In this document: positions 32,158 to 41,212 of the stretch, piece by piece | Layout: the number at the start of each line of letters is the position of its first letter | Numbering within the stretch: position 1 is the first letter of the stretch | Origin: a bacterium | GTDB taxonomy: Bacteria > Patescibacteriota > Minisyncoccia > Phycocordibacterales > GCA-002787175 | Length of the DNA: 41,212 nt | Direction: 5' to 3' | NCBI GenBank assembly: GCA_030699905.1 | Contig: JAUYKQ010000009.1 | Span: 1-41,212 of the forward strand | Notes under the pieces: generated by a model | Database searches by the model: none | What the model saw: only the letters and a program-made list of their open reading frames with translations | What the model was told of the DNA's origin: nothing | Position numbers and translations under genes: made by a program

Positions 32158-33906
32158 TTAGCCGGCGCTTAATTTTTTTCTTAAATTCTCTCTTCTGGTC
32201 GTTAATCTCATATGCTCCTCTAACAATGTCGTTCTTTTTTCATTGTCTTTATGTCTTTCCGTCCTGAAAATACCGTCCATCAGAGAAGAGACCTTTTCCC
32301 CCAAATACTCCATTTCAAGCTCGTCTAAAAGTTTTTCCACGTCTCCCAAAGAAAGTCCGCCGTCTTTTTCGCACATGACTTTGGCCTCAAAAACAAGTTC
32401 TTCATCTCCAATCTTTGCCACTTCTTTAAGACGCTCTCTGCCATCGTCGGTTATAATCTCTTCAATGCGTTTTTCTATCTCTGAAATTTCCACGCTTGGA
32501 TTTTTATCCGAACTTTGCCACTTCAATATTCCGACAATTCTTTTCTCTAAACTACTGACGCGGCTTGCCGGCTTTTCTTTCTCTCGGCTCACCCCTCCGG
32601 ACTCTTTTCCTTGGCCGACATCTTCGTCTTTGATGCCTTGCATTTCCTTAAAAAGCGTCTCTTCCCTGATTCCAGTTTTGTAGGCAACCGACCGAAGAAA
32701 AGAGTCCCGGTCCATACTGCTCGGTACTTTCAAAATAAAGGGCAAAACATCTGATTTTATTTTTTTGACAAGTTCCCGATCGTCTGTTTTCTCCGACACC
32801 GCGATATCAGTGTAAAAATCAATGGCATGACTGCTTCTGCCAATAAGGTCTTTCCATTTCAAAGGGTCTTTGCGAATAACATCGGCCGGATCTTCGCCTT
32901 TGGGAAGCGGAGCTATCTTTACGTTCATGCCTGCCGCCAAGGCCATTTTTACAGCCCTACTCCCGGCTCGCAGTCCCGCGCTGTCCGCGTCGTAAGCCAT
33001 CTTTAAGTTGTCAGAAAATCTCTTTATGACTGCCAAATGTTCTTCGGTCATAGAGGTGCCTGACGTGGCAACAGTGTTGGGAAAACCGGCCTCATGACAC
33101 AAAACCAAATCCATTTGCCCCTCAACTAAAATGGCATGATCAAGTTTTCTTATGGCGGTTTTGGCCAAGTGAAGGCCGTAAAGCGCGACTGATTTTCTAA
33201 AAACAACCGTCTCCGGACTGTTTAGGTACTTAGGAGCCCCTTCTTTTTCAGGTCCGGGGAAAATCCTGCCGGAGAAAGCCACTATCCTGCCCGCGCTGTC
33301 CCAAAGCGGAAAAATTATCCGAGCCCTGAAAGTATCGTAGTAAACTTCCTGTCCGTTTTTTTCGGCTCTTTTTATAAGACCGGCCGAAAGCATTGTTTTG
33401 TCAGAGACGCCTCCGGACGCGAGATATTCCCGAAGAGATCGCCACTCGTCCTTTGCAAAACCGAGACGAAATGACTTTACGGTTTTATCTGAAAGTCCCC
33501 TGTCTTTAAGATACTTTTTCGCTTCGCCGTTTATATCAAGGTTCTTTTCAAAGAATGCCGTGGCTTTTTCCAATACCTCATAGACATTTTCTTTCTCGGA
33601 CTTTGCTTCAGGGTTTGATTCCCTCGTCTCAATATCTACTCCGGCTCGCTCTGCCAAAATTTTCAACGCTCCTTTAAAATCCACGCCCTCAAAGTTTTCA
33701 ACGAAAGTGAAAATATCTCCTTTCTGCCCGCAACCAAAACAGTAGAAACTTTGCCTTTCCCTTGAAACAAAAAAAGAGGGCGTTTTTTCATTGTGAAAAG
33801 GGCAACGTGCTTTTAAGTGAGAGCCGGCCTTGTCCAGTTTTATATAAGAGCCCACGACTTCTTCTATTGGCAGGCGTTCTTTTATTTGTTCAACCGAATC
33901 ACTCAT
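32158..33906 (-). CDS. dnaG: DNA primase DnaG
   Basis: DnaG makes RNA primers at the replication fork. The CHC2 zinc finger has Cys35, His38, Cys56 and Cys59 (CPFH then CFGCG). The catalytic core has EGQMDLVLCHEAGFPNTVA with the Toprim Glu and MAYDADSAGLRAG with the DxD. The C-terminal helicase-binding domain is short and poorly conserved. The ATG at 33906 (MSDSVEQIKERLPIEEVV) gives 582 residues. The frame stays open 33 codons upstream through hairpin sequence. It lies between rpoC and rpoD. Confidence 0.96.
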   Translation of the reverse strand: MSDSVEQIKERLPIEEVVGSYIKLDKAGSHLKARCPFHNEKTPSFFVSRERQSFYCFGCGQKGDIFTFVENFEGVDFKGALKILAERAGVDIETRESNPEAKSEKENVYEVLEKATAFFEKNLDINGEAKKYLKDRGLSDKTVKSFRLGFAKDEWRSLREYLASGGVSDKTMLSAGLIKRAEKNGQEVYYDTFRARIIFPLWDSAGRIVAFSGRIFPGPEKEGAPKYLNSPETVVFRKSVALYGLHLAKTAIRKLDHAILVEGQMDLVLCHEAGFPNTVATSGTSMTEEHLAVIKRFSDNLKMAYDADSAGLRAGSRAVKMALAAGMNVKIAPLPKGEDPADVIRKDPLKWKDLIGRSSHAIDFYTDIAVSEKTDDRELVKKIKSDVLPFILKVPSSMDRDSFLRSVAYKTGIREETLFKEMQGIKDEDVGQGKESGGVSREKEKPASRVSSLEKRIVGILKWQSSDKNPSVEISEIEKRIEEIITDDGRERLKEVAKIGDEELVFEAKVMCEKDGGLSLGDVEKLLDELEMEYLGEKVSSLMDGIFRTERHKDNEKRTTLLEEHMRLTTRRENLRKKLSAG

Positions 33907-33944
33907 AATTTGTAAAGTTAAAAGCAACACCGACAAGCGCAGAA

Positions 33945-34051
33945 ACCCTTGCGAGGGTGTTCTCCGGATTCGCGTGCTTCTCCCTTCTATTCTCTCTTGC
34001 CCCACTTGTAAGTGGTATCAACTTCTTATTCGGAGACGCTTTCGTAAGCGT
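33945..34051 (-). other. Three small hairpins between rpoC and dnaG
   Basis: ACCCT/AGGGT (33945-33949 and 33954-33958, loop TGCG), CCACTT/AAGTGG (34002-34007 and 34010-34015) and ACGCTT/AAGCGT (34036-34041 and 34046-34051, loop TCGT) follow one another. None has a T tract, so they look like processing or stability elements rather than terminators. Confidence 0.45.
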
Positions 34052-34056
34052 ATCTA

Positions 34057-37000
34057 CTATGAATTATCGGCTGTCTGATCGGCTGTCAGTTTTACTATTT
34101 TTTCCTTCGGCCCGCCCTTGAATCCCGTTCCCGCCGGTATAAGACGACCGATTATTACGTTTTCCATAAGTCCTTGCAAATTATCCACATGACCGCGTAT
34201 CGCGGAGTTTATAAGAACGCGCGTGGTGTGTTGGAAAGAAGCGGCAGACAAGAAACTTTTTCTTGAAAGAGAAACTTCCGAAATTCCCATTACCAAATTA
34301 ACCGCCTTTGCCTCCTCAAGTCCTTTTTCGGCAACACGGGCGTTTTCCGCCTCAAGAACCGCAAAATCAACCACATCACCCACGGAAAGCGAAGTTCCTC
34401 CTACGGAGACGACTTTGCGTCTGCCGAACATCTGACGGACTATGACTTCAATGTGTTTTCTGGAAACGGTCTCTCCCTGCAATTCGTACGGCTTGGTAAC
34501 CTCGTGAATTATGTAGTCCTGCGTTTTATCCTTGCCGGCGTATTTGAAAAGTTCATCTATGTCAACAGAGCCGTCAGTCAGTATTTGACCTTTTTTGACT
34601 TTCTCGCCGACTCTGACAAGAGGCATACGGTTATAGTTTACCACGTACTCTATGGACCCTTTCTTGTTGCGCTTGGCCTCGCTCAATTCCGGAATGACGG
34701 AAATCGTTTTTTCCTTGTCTTCCTCTTTTATTTCCGATATTACGCCATCAACATGGCAGACAACGGCCGGATTTTTTGGAGTTCTTTTTTCAAACAATTC
34801 TTCAACACGGGGCAAACCTTGGGTGATGTCGCCACCGATAGACGCCGTGCCTCCCGCGTGGAAAGTACGCATCGTAAGCTGTGTTCCCGGTTCCCCGATA
34901 GCTTGTCCGGCCACGGTTCCCACCGCCTCTCCAAGTCCGACAATGCGGTTATTTCCGAGATCCGCGCCGTAACAGAGAACGCAAACACCCTGCGTGGCTT
35001 TGCAAGAAAGAGGCGAACGGACTGAAACCTCCAAGACCCCTTCTTCCTGCAATTTAACCGAATCGCTCTTTGACAAAAGATGCCCTTTTGTGAAAATAAC
35101 CCGTCCTTCGGCAGTCACAACATCTTCGGAAAGTATTCTGCCACGGATGTTTTTTACCATATTGTTGTCAACGCCGGAAATTTCTGATTTCTTTATTTTG
35201 ACAAAATCTCGGGCTTTGCAGTCGTGGTCCGTTATTATGACATCTTGAGCCACGACGAAAAGTTTTCTGGTCAAGTATCCGGCCTTGGCGGTGTTTAGAG
35301 CGGTATCGGTCAGACCTTTTCTTGAACCGTGGGTAGTGATGAAATATTCAATCGGGGTAAGTCCCTCTTTCATGGAAGACAGTATTGGAAATTCAATGGT
35401 CTCGCCGGCCGTATTTTGAATAAGACCCTTCATTCCGGCCATCTGGGTTATCTGTGAAAAAGAACCTCTGGCGCCCGAGTACACCATATCGTATACGGAA
35501 GATTTGGAGGAAAGAGTGGCAGGCATGAGTTTTTCCACTTCGTTTTTGGCGCCGTGCCATATTTCAATATTCTTCCTGTATCTCTCGTCTGACGACAGAA
35601 GTCCATCGTTGTACTGGCCTTCCACTTCGGCGCTTTTATCTTTAGCCCTTTTTATAACCTCTCCTTTTTCTTCCGGAATGCGCACGTCGTCAATGCCCCA
35701 GGTGATGCCCGAATAAGTGGCGAATTTAAATCCAAACGCCTTTATTCTGTCCATTATGTTCGGGATTTTCTCTATACCGTAAATACCGATAAGCTCGTCA
35801 ACCATGTGGGTCATTTTCTTTCTTTCAATTTCGTAATTTTGGTACGGATAATCGTCGGGCAAAACTCCGTTGAAAAGAATTCGCCCCACGGATGTCTCAA
35901 AAATTTTGTCGCCGAATTCTTTGTATTTGGGACGGTCGCTGCCCAAGACCTTTATGTTTGCCCTGAAGTCCACTTCGCCAAAATCAAAAGCGGTTACGGC
36001 ATGGTTGGGTGAAGCAAAAATCTTGCCCTCGCCCTTGCTACCCGGCATTATTTTTGTCATCCAGTAGCACCCGAGCACGATGTCAAGCATCTTTCCTGAA
36101 ATTATAGGATCTCCCGAGCCCGGCTTCAAAATGTTTTTGTCCGAAGCCATTATGTTTTTGGCTTCCAGTTGGGCCTCTTCGGACAGCGGAACGTGAACAG
36201 CCATTTGGTCTCCGTCAAAGTCGGCGTTAAAGGCGGTGCAGACAAGAGGGTGCACTTGTATGGCGCTTCCTTCAATCAGTATCGGTTTGAATGCTTGAAT
36301 ACCGAGGCGGTGTAAAGTGGGCGCGCGGTTTAGAAGAACGTATTTGTCTTTTATGACCTCCTCCAAAATAGCCCAGACCTCCGGAGCGTCTTCGTCTATA
36401 AGTTTACCGGCGCCTCTGATATTGAAAGCCAATTCCCTTTTCAAAAGTCCGGAAATGACAAAAGGTCTAAAAAGTTCAAGGGCCATGTGTTTGGGAAGGC
36501 CGCATTCGTTGAGCTTAAGGTCCGGACCGACGACGATAACCGAACGTCCGGAATAGTCAACGCGTTTGCCCAGAAGATTTTGCCTGAAGAGTCCCCTTTT
36601 GCCCTTCAAGTTGTCTGACAGAGATTTCAGGGTGCGAGTTCGCGACTGGGAAAGGGCGCTTTGCGAAGAAGCCCCGTGCCTTATGGAGTTGTCAATCAAA
36701 GAGTCAACGGCTTCCTGCAAAATTCTTTTTTCATTTCTCAAGATGACATCGGGGGCGTTTATATCTTTGAGTTTTTTAAGACGGTTGTTTCTGTTTATAA
36801 CACGGCGATAAAGATCGTTCACGTCTGAAGTGGCGTATCGTCCGCCATCGAGGGGCACCATAGGACGAAGAGCCGGCGGAATAACGGGGATAGTGGAAAA
36901 GAACATCCATTCCGGCCTTATGCCTGACTTTATCATGGAACGGACAAGAGAGAGTCGTTTGTTCAGTTTGTCTTTTTCAAGCGAGCTGGCTTTTTCAAAA

Positions 37001-37713
37001 GCATTTTTCATTTCCTCTTCCAACTTGTTCAAATCCAAAGCTCGGCAGATTTCGTAAATCGCCTCGGCGCCTATTCCGGCTTCAAATAGAGCTCCGTACT
37101 TCAGAGAATAATTATGATACTGGATTTCATCCAAAACAACGCCGGGGTAAATATTTTCAATTTCGTGTTTGGCTGAAAGAAGTTTTTCTTTCAAGGCCTC
37201 TTTTGACCTTTCGTCAGCCATGGACTTTAATTTTGTTTTGTATTCCGCGGCTATTTCTTTCAAGACCCTGTCTTTTTCTTCCGGAATGACTTTAGTAACG
37301 ATATATCCGGCAAAGTATATGACTTTTTCCAAATCGGGCGTTGACATACCGAGAATAAGCCCGAGACGCGAAGGCATACTGCGCAAAAACCATATATGGG
37401 CGACGGGCGTAGCCAAATCTATATGTCCCATTCTTTCTCTGCGCACTATTGAACGAGTGAGTTCAACTCCGCACTTTTCGCAAACAATTCCCTTGTAGCG
37501 AACGCCTCGGTATTTACCGCAGTAACATTCCCAATCCCTGTCAGGCCCGAAAATTTTCTCGTCAAACAAACCGTTCTTTTCGCTTCTTTGAGTTCGGTAA
37601 TTTATGGTTTCCGGTTTTGTGACTTCCCCGTACGACCAGCTTTTTATTCTGTCAGGTGAAGCGATTTTGAGAAGTATTGATTTGAAATTGTTGATATTTG
37701 TGATTGTTTTCAT
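34057..37713 (-). CDS. rpoC: RNA polymerase subunit beta prime
   Basis: The largest RNA polymerase subunit. The N-terminal zinc ribbon has CYC and CEKC (in ECYCGKYRG and GIVCEKCGVE). The catalytic metal site NADFDGDQMAVH lies at about residue 496. The second zinc site includes DHDCKAR and CKATQGVCVLCYG. The trigger-loop region has MRTFHAGGTAS. From the ATG at 37713 it has 1218 residues, compact compared with about 1400 in E. coli, and without the large insertions. An upstream in-frame GTG at 37728 is less likely. It lies 82 bases after rpoB. Confidence 0.98.
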   Translation of the reverse strand: MKTITNINNFKSILLKIASPDRIKSWSYGEVTKPETINYRTQRSEKNGLFDEKIFGPDRDWECYCGKYRGVRYKGIVCEKCGVELTRSIVRRERMGHIDLATPVAHIWFLRSMPSRLGLILGMSTPDLEKVIYFAGYIVTKVIPEEKDRVLKEIAAEYKTKLKSMADERSKEALKEKLLSAKHEIENIYPGVVLDEIQYHNYSLKYGALFEAGIGAEAIYEICRALDLNKLEEEMKNAFEKASSLEKDKLNKRLSLVRSMIKSGIRPEWMFFSTIPVIPPALRPMVPLDGGRYATSDVNDLYRRVINRNNRLKKLKDINAPDVILRNEKRILQEAVDSLIDNSIRHGASSQSALSQSRTRTLKSLSDNLKGKRGLFRQNLLGKRVDYSGRSVIVVGPDLKLNECGLPKHMALELFRPFVISGLLKRELAFNIRGAGKLIDEDAPEVWAILEEVIKDKYVLLNRAPTLHRLGIQAFKPILIEGSAIQVHPLVCTAFNADFDGDQMAVHVPLSEEAQLEAKNIMASDKNILKPGSGDPIISGKMLDIVLGCYWMTKIMPGSKGEGKIFASPNHAVTAFDFGEVDFRANIKVLGSDRPKYKEFGDKIFETSVGRILFNGVLPDDYPYQNYEIERKKMTHMVDELIGIYGIEKIPNIMDRIKAFGFKFATYSGITWGIDDVRIPEEKGEVIKRAKDKSAEVEGQYNDGLLSSDERYRKNIEIWHGAKNEVEKLMPATLSSKSSVYDMVYSGARGSFSQITQMAGMKGLIQNTAGETIEFPILSSMKEGLTPIEYFITTHGSRKGLTDTALNTAKAGYLTRKLFVVAQDVIITDHDCKARDFVKIKKSEISGVDNNMVKNIRGRILSEDVVTAEGRVIFTKGHLLSKSDSVKLQEEGVLEVSVRSPLSCKATQGVCVLCYGADLGNNRIVGLGEAVGTVAGQAIGEPGTQLTMRTFHAGGTASIGGDITQGLPRVEELFEKRTPKNPAVVCHVDGVISEIKEEDKEKTISVIPELSEAKRNKKGSIEYVVNYNRMPLVRVGEKVKKGQILTDGSVDIDELFKYAGKDKTQDYIIHEVTKPYELQGETVSRKHIEVIVRQMFGRRKVVSVGGTSLSVGDVVDFAVLEAENARVAEKGLEEAKAVNLVMGISEVSLSRKSFLSAASFQHTTRVLINSAIRGHVDNLQGLMENVIIGRLIPAGTGFKGGPKEKIVKLTADQTADNS

Positions 37714-37759
37714 ATAAGTAGTGAACACGCGAAGTGTTTATGGACGACGGCTGATTTTC

Positions 37760-37774
37760 CCGCGTCAGACGCGG
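37760..37774 (-). other. Hairpin between rpoB and rpoC
   Basis: CCGCGTC (37760-37766) pairs with GACGCGG (37768-37774) around a single A, so the real loop is larger. There is no T tract on the minus strand. It could be a pause or processing site. Confidence 0.35.
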
Positions 37775-37795
37775 TCTGTCGTATCTTGCTGTCAA

Positions 37796-40700
37796 TTATT
37801 CGTTTTCCTCTTCTGTCATTCTTCTCGACCTTTTGAACGCCGGTCGCTCCGGCAACAAACCGTCACCTTGCAGTTCCACATCCAATCCCAAGCCCCGCAA
37901 GTTGTTTAGCATCACGTTAAATGAAGCCGGTACGTTTGATTCGCCAATTCTTTCTCCTTTTACAATGGAATCAAAAGCCGCCGCCCTGCCCTGTATGTCG
38001 TCCGATTTTATGGTTAGCATTTCACGCAAAGTATAAGCCGCCCCATGTCCCAAAAGAGCCCAGACCTCCATTTCTCCAAAACGCTGTCCTCCGCCCTGCG
38101 CCTTTCCTCCAAGTGGCTGTTGAGTGATAAGAGAGTAAGGTCCGATGGAACGCATGTGTATCTTGTCTTCAACCATGTGGTGAAGCTTCATTATGTACAT
38201 ATATCCAACCGCCACTTCTTGGTCAAATGGAACGCCCGTTCTGCCGTCATACAAACGCATTTTTCCGTCTCGGCTAAAGCCGGCCTTTTCCAGTTCGTCT
38301 TTTATTTCTTTGTCAGAAGCTCCGGCAAAAGGAGGCACGACTGCTTGATAGTTTAGGGTGTGAGCGGCCAATCCCAAATGAAGCTCCAGTATCTGTCCCA
38401 AGTTCATACGGCTCGGCACGCCCAAAGGAGTCAATATAATGTCCACGGGAGTTCCGTCAGCCATATGTGGCATATCCTCTATCGGCAATATTTTGGAAAT
38501 AACCCCTTTGTTTCCGTGGCGTCCCGCCAGTTTGTCTCCGACGGAAACAGCTCTAAGTTCTCCCACTTCTATGTGAATTCTTTTTATGATTCCCGACTCC
38601 AATTTGTCGCCTTTTTCGCGAGAGAAAATCTTCACTCCGATAATACGGCCTCTTTTGCCGTTTTCCATTCTTTTGGAAGTATCTTTTACGTCTCTGGCTT
38701 TTTCACCGAAAAGAGAACGTAAAAGTCGCTCTTCCGGAGTAAGCTGGGTTTCGCCTTTCGGAGTTATTTTCCCGACCAAAATATCACCGGGGCGCACTTC
38801 CGCTCCTATGCGGACGATGCCGTCTTCGTCCAAATTTTTGAGTTTTGCTTCGCCTACGTTGGGAATGTCATGTGTCGTAACTTCCGGGCCAAGTTTCGTG
38901 TCTCGGACGTTTATTGTAAACTCTTCTATGTGAATGCTCGTAAACTTGCTCTCCCTGACCAGCCGTTCTGACACAATAATCGCGTCTTCGTAGTTTGCGC
39001 CCGACCATGACATGAAAGCGACTAAAATATTCTGTCCGAGAGCCATTTGTCCACCCACGCTTGAAGAAGTATCGGCCAGAAGTTCTCCGCGTTTTACCTT
39101 TGCCCCCAAAGAGACAACGGGCCTCTGATGAAATGACGTAAAACCGTTCGTTCGGCTGAAAGTTACCAGAGGATAAGATTTTTCCTTACCTTTAACACTT
39201 TTAACTTTTATAAGTTTTGCGTCCACGTAAGTAACCGTTCCCTCCTCTTCAGAAAGAATGATTCGGCCGGAATCCTCCGCCGCCTTTCTTTCTATTCCGG
39301 TTGAGACCACGGGCGCTTCGGGGATTATGGAAGGAGTGGCCTGCTTTTGCATGTTTGAACCCATGAGCGCTCGGTTTGCGTCGTCATGGTTTAAAAACGG
39401 AATCATTGAAGTGGCGATTGAAAACGCCTGATTTGTAGACACGTCAATAAAATCCACTTCTTTTTTGTTTACGATGCCCGGCTTTCCGTTTATTCGCACT
39501 TCCACGTTCTCTTCAAGTATTTCTCCTTTTTCATTAAAATCTACGGCCGCGTGGGCGATTTTGTAGTTTTCTTCTTCCAGAGCGTTCAGATACAATATTT
39601 CTTTTGTTATAAGACCGTCTTTGACTTTGGCATAGGGCGTTTCTATCATGCCGAATCCGTTTACAGTGGCGTGAGTTGCAAGACGAAGTATAAGACCGAT
39701 ATTCGGTCCTTCCGGAGTGTGTATGGGGCAAAGACGGCCGTAATGCGACGGGTGAACGTCTCTTACTTCAAAACCGGCTCTTTCACGCGTCAATCCCCCC
39801 GGACCCAAAGCTGAAAGAGTGCGCAAATGTTCCATTTCCGCCAAAACGTTTTCTTGAGCCATAAACTGCGAAAGCTGGTTTGTGGTAAAAAACTCTTTTA
39901 TGCGTGCCTGCAGGGGCTTGGGCGATATGAAATTTATGGGCAAAGTAACGTCGGTTTCCACGGTAGACATGCGGTCCTGAATATTTCTCCTTATCTGCGT
40001 CAAACCCACTCGGATTTTTTGCTGAAGCATCTCACCGACAAAACGCACTCGTCGGGAACCTAAATGGTCAATATCGTCTTCGGACGCTTCAGGCGTGTTG
40101 TTCAGTTTTATAACATGGGCAATAGTGGTCTTTATATCCGACAGAGAAATGGTTTTTCGGTTGACTTCTTTTTCGGTGAGAGGAAATCCGAAGCGTTTGT
40201 TAAATCTGAAACGACCGACTTTGTGAATGTCGTATCTTTCCTCGCTGAAAATTGAATTTAGAAATTCGCGAGCGTTCTCCACCGAGCCGATTTCGCCGTC
40301 CCGAAGACGCTTATGGATCTCAAGAAACGCTTCGTCCACACTCTCGGCCGGCTCCTTGGCAAAAGTGGCGTCAAGATGTTTCTTGGCAAATTCGTCGTCC
40401 TTGAATAAATCGTAAATGGCCTCTTTGCTTTTTGCCCCCAAAACATACAAAAGAGAAGTCAGCGGGAACTTGCGTTTCCTGTCTATGCGCACAAAAATGG
40501 CTCCGTCCGGTTCTGTTTCTATCTCTATCCATGCGCCACGGGAAGGAATTACTTTAGCTCCGAAGTATTTCCCGCCCCGAATTTCCTGGGCCGTGAAAAA
40601 CACCCCGAAAGAACGAGCTAATTGAGGCACAACAACTCTTTCTATACCCGAGATTACGAAGGTCCCGTGACCGGTCATAATAGGAATGTCCGCGAGGAAA

Positions 40701-41047
40701 ATTTCCTGCTCTTTGACACTGTCCATTATTTTGTTCTTGAGACGCACTACGGCCTTCAGAGATGCCTCGTACGAAAGCTTGTTTTGTTTGGCGTGATGCT
40801 CATCGTACTTTGGTTCAGAGATACTGAAGTCAACAAAGTTAAGCTCAAACTTCTTCTCTGAATAGTCCTTGATGGAAGAAAATTCGTCAAACACTTCTCT
40901 GACGCCTTTTGAAATAAGCCACTGGTAAGATTTTATTTGTGGCTCCACCAAATTAGGAAGCTCTGAAAGCGGCTTCTTGAACTTTCCGAAAAATTTCTGA
41001 ATCGGCAACGATACACTGTCCACTCCTCCGTTTTTAGTTATAGACAT
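37796..41047 (-). CDS. rpoB: RNA polymerase subunit beta
   Basis: The second largest RNA polymerase subunit. Typical blocks include LSQFMAQENVLAEMEHLR (the rifampicin region), SALGPGGLTRERAGFEVRDV, HPSHYGRLCPIHTPEGPNIG, KGETQLTPEERLLRSLFGEK, GDKLAGRHGNKGVISKI and GGQRFGEMEVWALLGHGAAY. The length of 1083 residues is compact and lacks the insertions of proteobacterial RpoB. In the rifampicin region several residues differ from the sensitive E. coli sequence, including the position of Asp516, which is Ala. The ATG at 41047 has no Shine-Dalgarno sequence. A 160-base palindrome begins 26 bases upstream. Confidence 0.98.
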   Translation of the reverse strand: MSITKNGGVDSVSLPIQKFFGKFKKPLSELPNLVEPQIKSYQWLISKGVREVFDEFSSIKDYSEKKFELNFVDFSISEPKYDEHHAKQNKLSYEASLKAVVRLKNKIMDSVKEQEIFLADIPIMTGHGTFVISGIERVVVPQLARSFGVFFTAQEIRGGKYFGAKVIPSRGAWIEIETEPDGAIFVRIDRKRKFPLTSLLYVLGAKSKEAIYDLFKDDEFAKKHLDATFAKEPAESVDEAFLEIHKRLRDGEIGSVENAREFLNSIFSEERYDIHKVGRFRFNKRFGFPLTEKEVNRKTISLSDIKTTIAHVIKLNNTPEASEDDIDHLGSRRVRFVGEMLQQKIRVGLTQIRRNIQDRMSTVETDVTLPINFISPKPLQARIKEFFTTNQLSQFMAQENVLAEMEHLRTLSALGPGGLTRERAGFEVRDVHPSHYGRLCPIHTPEGPNIGLILRLATHATVNGFGMIETPYAKVKDGLITKEILYLNALEEENYKIAHAAVDFNEKGEILEENVEVRINGKPGIVNKKEVDFIDVSTNQAFSIATSMIPFLNHDDANRALMGSNMQKQATPSIIPEAPVVSTGIERKAAEDSGRIILSEEEGTVTYVDAKLIKVKSVKGKEKSYPLVTFSRTNGFTSFHQRPVVSLGAKVKRGELLADTSSSVGGQMALGQNILVAFMSWSGANYEDAIIVSERLVRESKFTSIHIEEFTINVRDTKLGPEVTTHDIPNVGEAKLKNLDEDGIVRIGAEVRPGDILVGKITPKGETQLTPEERLLRSLFGEKARDVKDTSKRMENGKRGRIIGVKIFSREKGDKLESGIIKRIHIEVGELRAVSVGDKLAGRHGNKGVISKILPIEDMPHMADGTPVDIILTPLGVPSRMNLGQILELHLGLAAHTLNYQAVVPPFAGASDKEIKDELEKAGFSRDGKMRLYDGRTGVPFDQEVAVGYMYIMKLHHMVEDKIHMRSIGPYSLITQQPLGGKAQGGGQRFGEMEVWALLGHGAAYTLREMLTIKSDDIQGRAAAFDSIVKGERIGESNVPASFNVMLNNLRGLGLDVELQGDGLLPERPAFKRSRRMTEEENE

Positions 41048-41062
41048 ATACTAAAGTTGTTA

Positions 41063-41068
41063 TTTATA
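41063..41068 (-). promoter_or_regulatory. Possible -10 box of rpoB
   Basis: On the minus strand TATAAA (41068-41063) would start transcription near 41056, leaving a leader of about nine bases. If so, any -35 box must lie at the edge of the palindromic repeat that begins at 41073. No good -35 was identified. Confidence 0.35.
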
Positions 41069-41072
41069 ACCA

Positions 41073-41212
41073 CTTTGAGTTACGAAACTCGCTTCCGATG
41101 GATTTCTTTTCAATTTCGAGCGAGGCGAAGCAAAAATTATGAGGCATATACAGAGTATCTGTTGAATAATTTTTGCGAAGCCGTAGCCGAAATTGAAAAG
41201 AAAGACGCGGAT
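41073..41212 (+). repeat. 161-base palindromic repeat, second copy cut by the window end
   Basis: The 140 bases present match 11142-11281 at 139 of 140 positions. The only difference is G for A in TTTGC(G/A)AAGCC. The last 21 bases of the element, including the right terminal inverted repeat, lie outside the window. It is in the same orientation as the first copy and directly upstream of rpoB, on the opposite strand. Confidence 0.88.

Noticed and set aside
33907-34005. N-terminal extension of DnaG by 33 codons
   Set aside because: It translates intergenic hairpins, and known primases start at the MSDS-like segment before the zinc finger.

Overview
The window looks like a chromosome segment of a Candidate Phyla Radiation (Patescibacteria) bacterium, most likely of the Parcubacteria/Paceibacteria group. 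This rests on compact RpoB and RpoC, a phosphoketolase plus divergent acetate kinase as the energy module, DUF5654, DUF378 and DoxX-type small membrane proteins, very few Shine-Dalgarno sites, and many genes whose -10 box lies only 5-7 bases before the ATG. TGA ends several genes (hisS, the DEDDy exonuclease), so the genetic code is the standard bacterial one. I saw no tRNA, rRNA or CRISPR array.

Layout. Positions 56-6161 (+): typA, then an xfp-ackA pair with overlapping reading frames (acetyl phosphate, then acetate and ATP), then a DoxX-family protein. Positions 6162-8179: a structured non-coding stretch, an orphan ParA-type ATPase and an unknown 151-residue protein. Positions 8243-10255 (-): a six-hairpin glycosidase followed by a sucrose-phosphate-phosphatase-like HAD enzyme. 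Positions 10256-11343: a repeat-rich stretch around a small DUF378 gene. Positions 11344-20314 (-): a complete nine-subunit V/A-type ATPase operon in the order G/H, I, K, E, C, F, A, B, D, with DUF5654 just upstream. Positions 20776-27379: mixed genes, namely an alpha/beta hydrolase, a second DoxX-like protein, an RRM protein, truB, a small membrane protein, hisS, a DEDDy exonuclease, uppP and a DsbA-like oxidoreductase. Positions 27717-41047 (-): an information-processing block transcribed rpoB, rpoC, dnaG, rpoD, then a UvrD-type helicase-nuclease.

How the genes work together. Xfp and AckA give substrate-level ATP. The rotary ATPase has a Na+-type ligand set in its K subunit and probably couples ATP to an ion gradient. 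The glycosidase and HAD pair suggests handling of a sucrose-like sugar. UppP and the DsbA-like protein serve the envelope. rpoB, rpoC, dnaG and rpoD form one co-directional run.

The most unusual content is in the gaps between genes. A family of roughly 160-base palindromes occurs as two nearly identical copies (11142-11302 and 41073 to the window end), one strongly diverged inverted copy (10334-10496), one half copy (22175-22247) and several end remnants. In the diverged copy both arms of the stems have changed together, while the internal-loop sequences are kept. This suggests selection for a folded RNA or DNA structure. A separate 324-base element (27392-27715) has perfect 33-base terminal inverted repeats and encloses a 37-codon membrane mini-ORF with a strong ribosome binding site. 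Other palindromes lie at 1870-2092, 6163-6266 and 10521-10661.
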